From assembly GCA_003506435.1 (NCBI GenBank), contig DOAQ01000012.1:124001-188000 (forward strand): 64,000 nt of DNA, read 5' to 3'. Below the pieces are notes generated by a model that was not told the origin of the DNA, did no database searches, and was given only the letters and a program-made list of their open reading frames with translations. Made by a program: the position numbers and the translations under genes. Each line of letters starts with the position of its first letter. Within the stretch, counting starts at the first letter, position 1. Positions 61,318-64,000 of the stretch are shown here, piece after piece. The stretch is from Prolixibacteraceae bacterium (GTDB taxonomy: Bacteria; Bacteroidota; Bacteroidia; Bacteroidales; Prolixibacteraceae).

Positions 61318-62376
61318 CTATTCTGTGGTCTCGGTTTTCTTCGGAAACAGGATCGACAGGATAACACTTCCGATTAAAACAGACAAAACAATATACAGCG
61401 AATACGTCGATTTAAAACCAATTTCTTCCAGATAACTATGGAATAACAGTTTCAATCCGACATATATCAGCAAGATACTTACTCCAATGCTCAGGAACCT
61501 GAATTTTTCAACCATATTGAAGATCAGGAAAAATAGCGAACGCAAGCCAATGATGGCGAAAATATTGGAGAAAAACACCACGAACGGATCAAGTGAAACC
61601 GAAAAGATGGCCGGGATAGAATCCATGGCAAACAGCAGGTCGGTAAACTCGATGATAACCAAAACCAGAAACAAAGGGGTAAAATAAAAATTACCTTCCT
61701 TTTTAATACCAAAACGATTATCAACATATCCTTTGGTAATACGCAGGTGGCGCGACAGGTATTTTACCCAGCCGTAATCGTGAGGGTCTTTATGGTGTTC
61801 GTTTTTATTGAACAGGATCTTTCCGCCCTGAAAAACCAGGAACGCCCCGAAAACCAGCAATATCCATTCGAAACGCTGGATAAGGGCTGCCCCGGCAAAG
61901 ATGAAAATAAAACGTAATACAATGGCGCCCAAGATTCCCCATAAAAGAACCGTTTTATAATTTTCGAAAGGAACTTTAAAACTTTTCAGCACCAGAAGAA
62001 TAACGAATACATTGTCGACTGAAAGGGTTTCTTCGATAAAATAACCCGACAGGTAATTCATCGACATATAGTTGCGGTATTCAGCCAGCATCCCGGCAAA
62101 ATCGGATGTCCGGAAACGCAGATCGGGCGCATATTTCTGAACTATTTCATTCAGGCTTTCCGGCGAGTCGATGCCATGAAGCAGATGGCCGAAATACTTC
62201 AGGAAAAAATAAAAGCCAATTGCCAGCAGTACCCAAACGGTGGTCCATCCCAACGCCTCGCGCGACGAAACAATATGCGATCCGCGGCCTACGACCAGCA
62301 GGTCGATCATCAGCACGGAAATAATAAACACAATAAAACCACCGAGTAATAAAATTTCGTTCGATATCATGATCAA
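61318..62376 (-). CDS. TerC/Alx-family integral membrane protein
   Basis: This 352-residue polytopic protein has about nine hydrophobic helices and the TerC signatures SVDNVFVILLVLKSF and FTDLLFAMDSIPAIFSVSLDPF, both with membrane Asp residues thought to bind metal. The family includes Alx/MntX-type manganese exporters and tellurite-resistance TerC. It directly follows DUF502 (its start is one base after the DUF502 stop), so both are in one operon. Alternative starts a few codons in (MISNEIL) are possible. Confidence 0.93.
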   Translation of the reverse strand: MIMISNEILLLGGFIVFIISVLMIDLLVVGRGSHIVSSREALGWTTVWVLLAIGFYFFLKYFGHLLHGIDSPESLNEIVQKYAPDLRFRTSDFAGMLAEYRNYMSMNYLSGYFIEETLSVDNVFVILLVLKSFKVPFENYKTVLLWGILGAIVLRFIFIFAGAALIQRFEWILLVFGAFLVFQGGKILFNKNEHHKDPHDYGWVKYLSRHLRITKGYVDNRFGIKKEGNFYFTPLFLVLVIIEFTDLLFAMDSIPAIFSVSLDPFVVFFSNIFAIIGLRSLFFLIFNMVEKFRFLSIGVSILLIYVGLKLLFHSYLEEIGFKSTYSLYIVLSVLIGSVILSILFPKKTETTE

Positions 62377-62949
62377 TTAATTAAAACGTGTTACACCTCC
62401 CGACACCATGAATTTCATGGCTTCCGCCGGGTTCATATCAAGCGGCTTGACAGCCGACGAATCTACAAAAAAAAGTTCACCTGAAAAGTTGTATGCGTGC
62501 GGAAAATAAACGGCCAGCATTCCTTCTATTCCAATGTCATCCAGACTTTCCTGTGTAATAAACCCCATTTTCCAAAGATTGTTCTCCCGATTGAAACAAA
62601 CCATCACCGGCTTGCTGAATTTTTTTTCTTTGCCGACAAAAGCCGAAAACAAATCGGTGAGCGAACTGTAGATAACTTTCAGCAGCGGCGCACGGGTAAG
62701 CAACCTGTTGATCAATGCCTTTAATGGTTTCGCAATAATACTTTCGCCAACCAATCCAAGGACAGTCAGGAAAATGAAGATAAAAATAGCGCCCAGCCCG
62801 GGAATACTTTTTCCGAACCAGTCTTTAATGTAGTCGCGCAACAGGCCATCTACAAAGTCGAACATCAGGTAGATGGTATATGCCGTGATGATGAGGGGAG
62901 CCACCAGCACCAGACCTTTCAGGAAATACGAAAATATGCGTTTCATCAT
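62377..62949 (-). CDS. DUF502 domain membrane protein
   Basis: This 190-residue protein has two transmembrane helices near residues 10-35 and 48-70, and the DUF502 pattern (YFLKGLVLVAPLIITAYTI ... FGKSIPGLGAIFIFIFLTVLGLVGE ... APLLKVIYSSLTDLFSAF). The function of the family is not established. The stop is adjacent to the TerC start, pointing to a linked role in membrane or metal handling, but that is inference. Start at 62949 or 62946. Confidence 0.92.
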   Translation of the reverse strand: MMKRIFSYFLKGLVLVAPLIITAYTIYLMFDFVDGLLRDYIKDWFGKSIPGLGAIFIFIFLTVLGLVGESIIAKPLKALINRLLTRAPLLKVIYSSLTDLFSAFVGKEKKFSKPVMVCFNRENNLWKMGFITQESLDDIGIEGMLAVYFPHAYNFSGELFFVDSSAVKPLDMNPAEAMKFMVSGGVTRFN

Positions 62950-63032
62950 CTGTCTGAAATTTTTGCGAAAGATACAAATTCAACAGTGAAAACGTTGAAA
63001 AACAGAATGCCGTCAGATAAGAATTAACCCAG
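62950..63032. other. Short intergenic DNA before the tandem array
   Basis: AT-rich DNA upstream of the leftward DUF502 gene; it contains a one-mismatch -7 box on the minus strand (TATCTTTC) near 62966. Nothing else seen. Confidence 0.4.
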
Positions 63033-63226
63033 AAATCAGGCAAGGGTTCCCTGCTCCGGAATATCGTGCCTGAAAACTCAGCGACACATTCCGTTTCCGG
63101 AATACCTTGTTTGGAAACTCAGGCAGCACATTCTGCCTTCGGAATATCATGCCGGAAACTCAGGCAAGGGTTCCCGCCTTCGGAATGCCTTACCTGAAAA
63201 TCCGGATGGCAAATCCCGGCGCTTAA
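63033..63226. repeat. Tandem array of ~41-bp imperfect palindromic units
   Basis: Four units (63033-63072, 63073-63114, 63115-63155, 63156-63196; 40, 42, 41 and 41 bases) and part of a fifth (to about 63226) share the frame AAACTCAGGC..., TTCC(C/G)... and CGGAAT...CCTG. Each unit is an imperfect palindrome (outer TCAGG/CCTGA, inner TTCC/GGAA), so each can fold into a hairpin. The array lies between the leftward DUF502 gene and the rightward SIMPL gene. Copies differ at many sites, so the array is old or under selection only for structure. No coding potential. Confidence 0.75.
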
Positions 63227-63356
63227 ACGACATGAAAACCGAATAGTGCATACTTTTTTAGCACAATAATAAAAAGACCTGTTGCGTGTATGATCTCTTC
63301 TCAAATAGTCATAAATTGTAGGGCAATTTGTTTTCACTTCTGTTCGAATCGGAGGG
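63227..63356. other. Intergenic DNA after the tandem array
   Basis: AT-rich region with a 6-bp inverted repeat (AAATTG/CAATTT near 63316-63332). I see no clear promoter box. Confidence 0.4.
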
Positions 63357-63530
63357 ATGGAAACATTGAATGAAGAAGTGAAACGGATAAGGTTAAAAAT
63401 AAAGCAGAATATATTTTCGGAAAATGGAACGATATTATTTACATTGTCCAGAGATAAAGAAGAAATAAGTTTGTTTATATATTGCCGATCGTCAGGCATT
63501 GTACATGGAACTAAAAACAAGAAAATATGA
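63357..63530 (+). CDS. Possible small protein upstream of the SIMPL gene
   Basis: A 57-codon frame starts at an ATG directly preceded by GGAGGG, an unusually strong ribosome-binding sequence for this window, though its spacing of zero to one base is short. It ends in a TGA that overlaps the ATG of the next gene (ATGA). The peptide is Lys/Glu-rich at its start and has no recognisable domain or signal. Overlap with the next gene supports translational coupling; lack of similarity and length argue caution. Confidence 0.3.
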   Translation: METLNEEVKRIRLKIKQNIFSENGTILFTLSRDKEEISLFIYCRSSGIVHGTKNKKI

Positions 63531-64000
63531 AAACGAAAAGTACTCTTATCATTGTAGCAGGTCTTATCGCCGCATTTGCACTAAATGCCCTGATCACAGG
63601 ACGGGCAATACAACGGTTCAAGAAAGAAGACCGGGCGATTTCAGTAAAAGGATTTTCTGAACGGGAAGTCAAATCGGACCTGGCGTTGTGGACGATCCAG
63701 TGCCGTGTTGCGAATAACAATTTAATGGAGGGCAGTCAATTAATTGAAGACGCCAAAAACAAAGTGGTTGACTTTCTAATCAACAACAACATTAAACCGG
63801 ATGAAATCATTCAAAAGGATTTGGTTGTAAATGATAAAATGGCCCAGGAATACGGGAATTTCGATTCGAACAATAATCTGCGGTATATCATCGACAAGGT
63901 TATTCAGGTTCGAAGCAATAATGTCGATAATATTCAAAAAGTCAGCCGAATGACGGATGAACTACTGAAGGTAGGCGTTATACTGAACAACCAGTACGGA
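63527..64000 (+). CDS. SIMPL (DUF541) domain protein, N-terminal part
   Basis: The frame stays open from ATG at 63527 to the window end (158 codons). The protein has an N-terminal membrane/signal segment (STLIIVAGLIAAFALNALITG) followed by the start of a SIMPL/DUF541 domain: ISVKGFSEREVKSDLALWTIQCRV, then DAKNKVVDFLINNNIKPDEI and RYIIDKVIQVRSNNVDNIQKV, with the alternating strands of this periplasmic fold. The family includes oxidative-stress-related periplasmic proteins of unknown function. The C-terminus lies outside the window. Confidence 0.9.
   Translation, partial: MKTKSTLIIVAGLIAAFALNALITGRAIQRFKKEDRAISVKGFSEREVKSDLALWTIQCRVANNNLMEGSQLIEDAKNKVVDFLINNNIKPDEIIQKDLVVNDKMAQEYGNFDSNNNLRYIIDKVIQVRSNNVDNIQKVSRMTDELLKVGVILNNQYG

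Noticed and set aside
61211..61435. Rightward 74-residue frame after the isomerase gene
   Set aside because: More than half of it lies antisense to the conserved TerC C-terminus, and it has no recognisable domain.
63033..63226. CRISPR array
   Set aside because: Units are directly adjacent with no unique spacers, and no cas genes are near.
63119..63520. Leftward 133-residue frame across the tandem repeats
   Set aside because: It runs through the repeat array and antisense to the SIMPL upstream region; no domain is recognisable.

Overview
The window is a chromosomal segment of a member of the Bacteroidota, most likely class Bacteroidia near the Marinilabiliales/Prolixibacteraceae (lineage inferred from gene content, not from a marker gene). 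Supporting signs are SusC/SusD pairs, type IX secretion C-terminal domains, glutamine synthetase III, phylum-restricted families (DUF4292, DUF4175, DUF4252), promoter-like TTG / TAnnTTTG boxes instead of sigma-70 boxes, and starts mostly without strong Shine-Dalgarno sequences. I see no tRNA, rRNA, CRISPR array, insertion sequence or prophage.

Layout. 1-14.5 kb: the end of a Crp/Fnr regulator, polyphosphate kinase 2, a methyltransferase, then a leftward dut - TPR lipoprotein - DUF4292 lipoprotein - EnvC-like operon, hemW, a VanZ-like gene, a leftward rpiB - lutB-like - rrf2 operon, a flippase, glutaminyl cyclase, ruvB and a lone response regulator. 14.5-25.5 kb: an AT-rich rightward housekeeping block (DUF4175 protein, RsbW-like ATPase, ybeY, mnmG, adenine deaminase, uvrC). 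It carries a perfect ParB-binding parS sequence directly after mnmG. rsgA, xth, tdh and a GH32 fructanase follow. 29-34 kb: a T9SS-exported metalloprotease, then tyrA and a DAHP synthase/chorismate mutase behind a leader peptide rich in Phe/Tyr codons and a terminator, which looks like an attenuator. 34-41 kb: a leftward lipoprotein, TonB-dependent receptor and secreted endonuclease I, possibly a nucleic-acid scavenging locus. 41-45 kb: a PadR/PspC/DUF4252 envelope operon with a long dyad over its promoter. 45-47 kb: glutamine synthetase III. 47-61 kb: a FecR-type anti-sigma gene, SusC (with STN domain), SusD, an OPA-family transporter, a DUF4838 glycosidase-like protein, a predicted five-bladed propeller glycosidase and a lipoprotein TIM-barrel isomerase, read here as a glycan-utilisation locus of unknown substrate. 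61-64 kb: TerC, DUF502, a 41-bp tandem repeat array, and the start of a SIMPL-domain gene.

The strongest non-routine signals are the aromatic-amino-acid attenuator at 31.7 kb, with an antiterminator pairing visible by eye, and parS at 20.96 kb with a second near-match about 300 bp away. After these come the operator-like dyads at 41.0 and 44.8 kb, the palindromic tandem array at 63.0 kb, and the two outer-membrane uptake loci.
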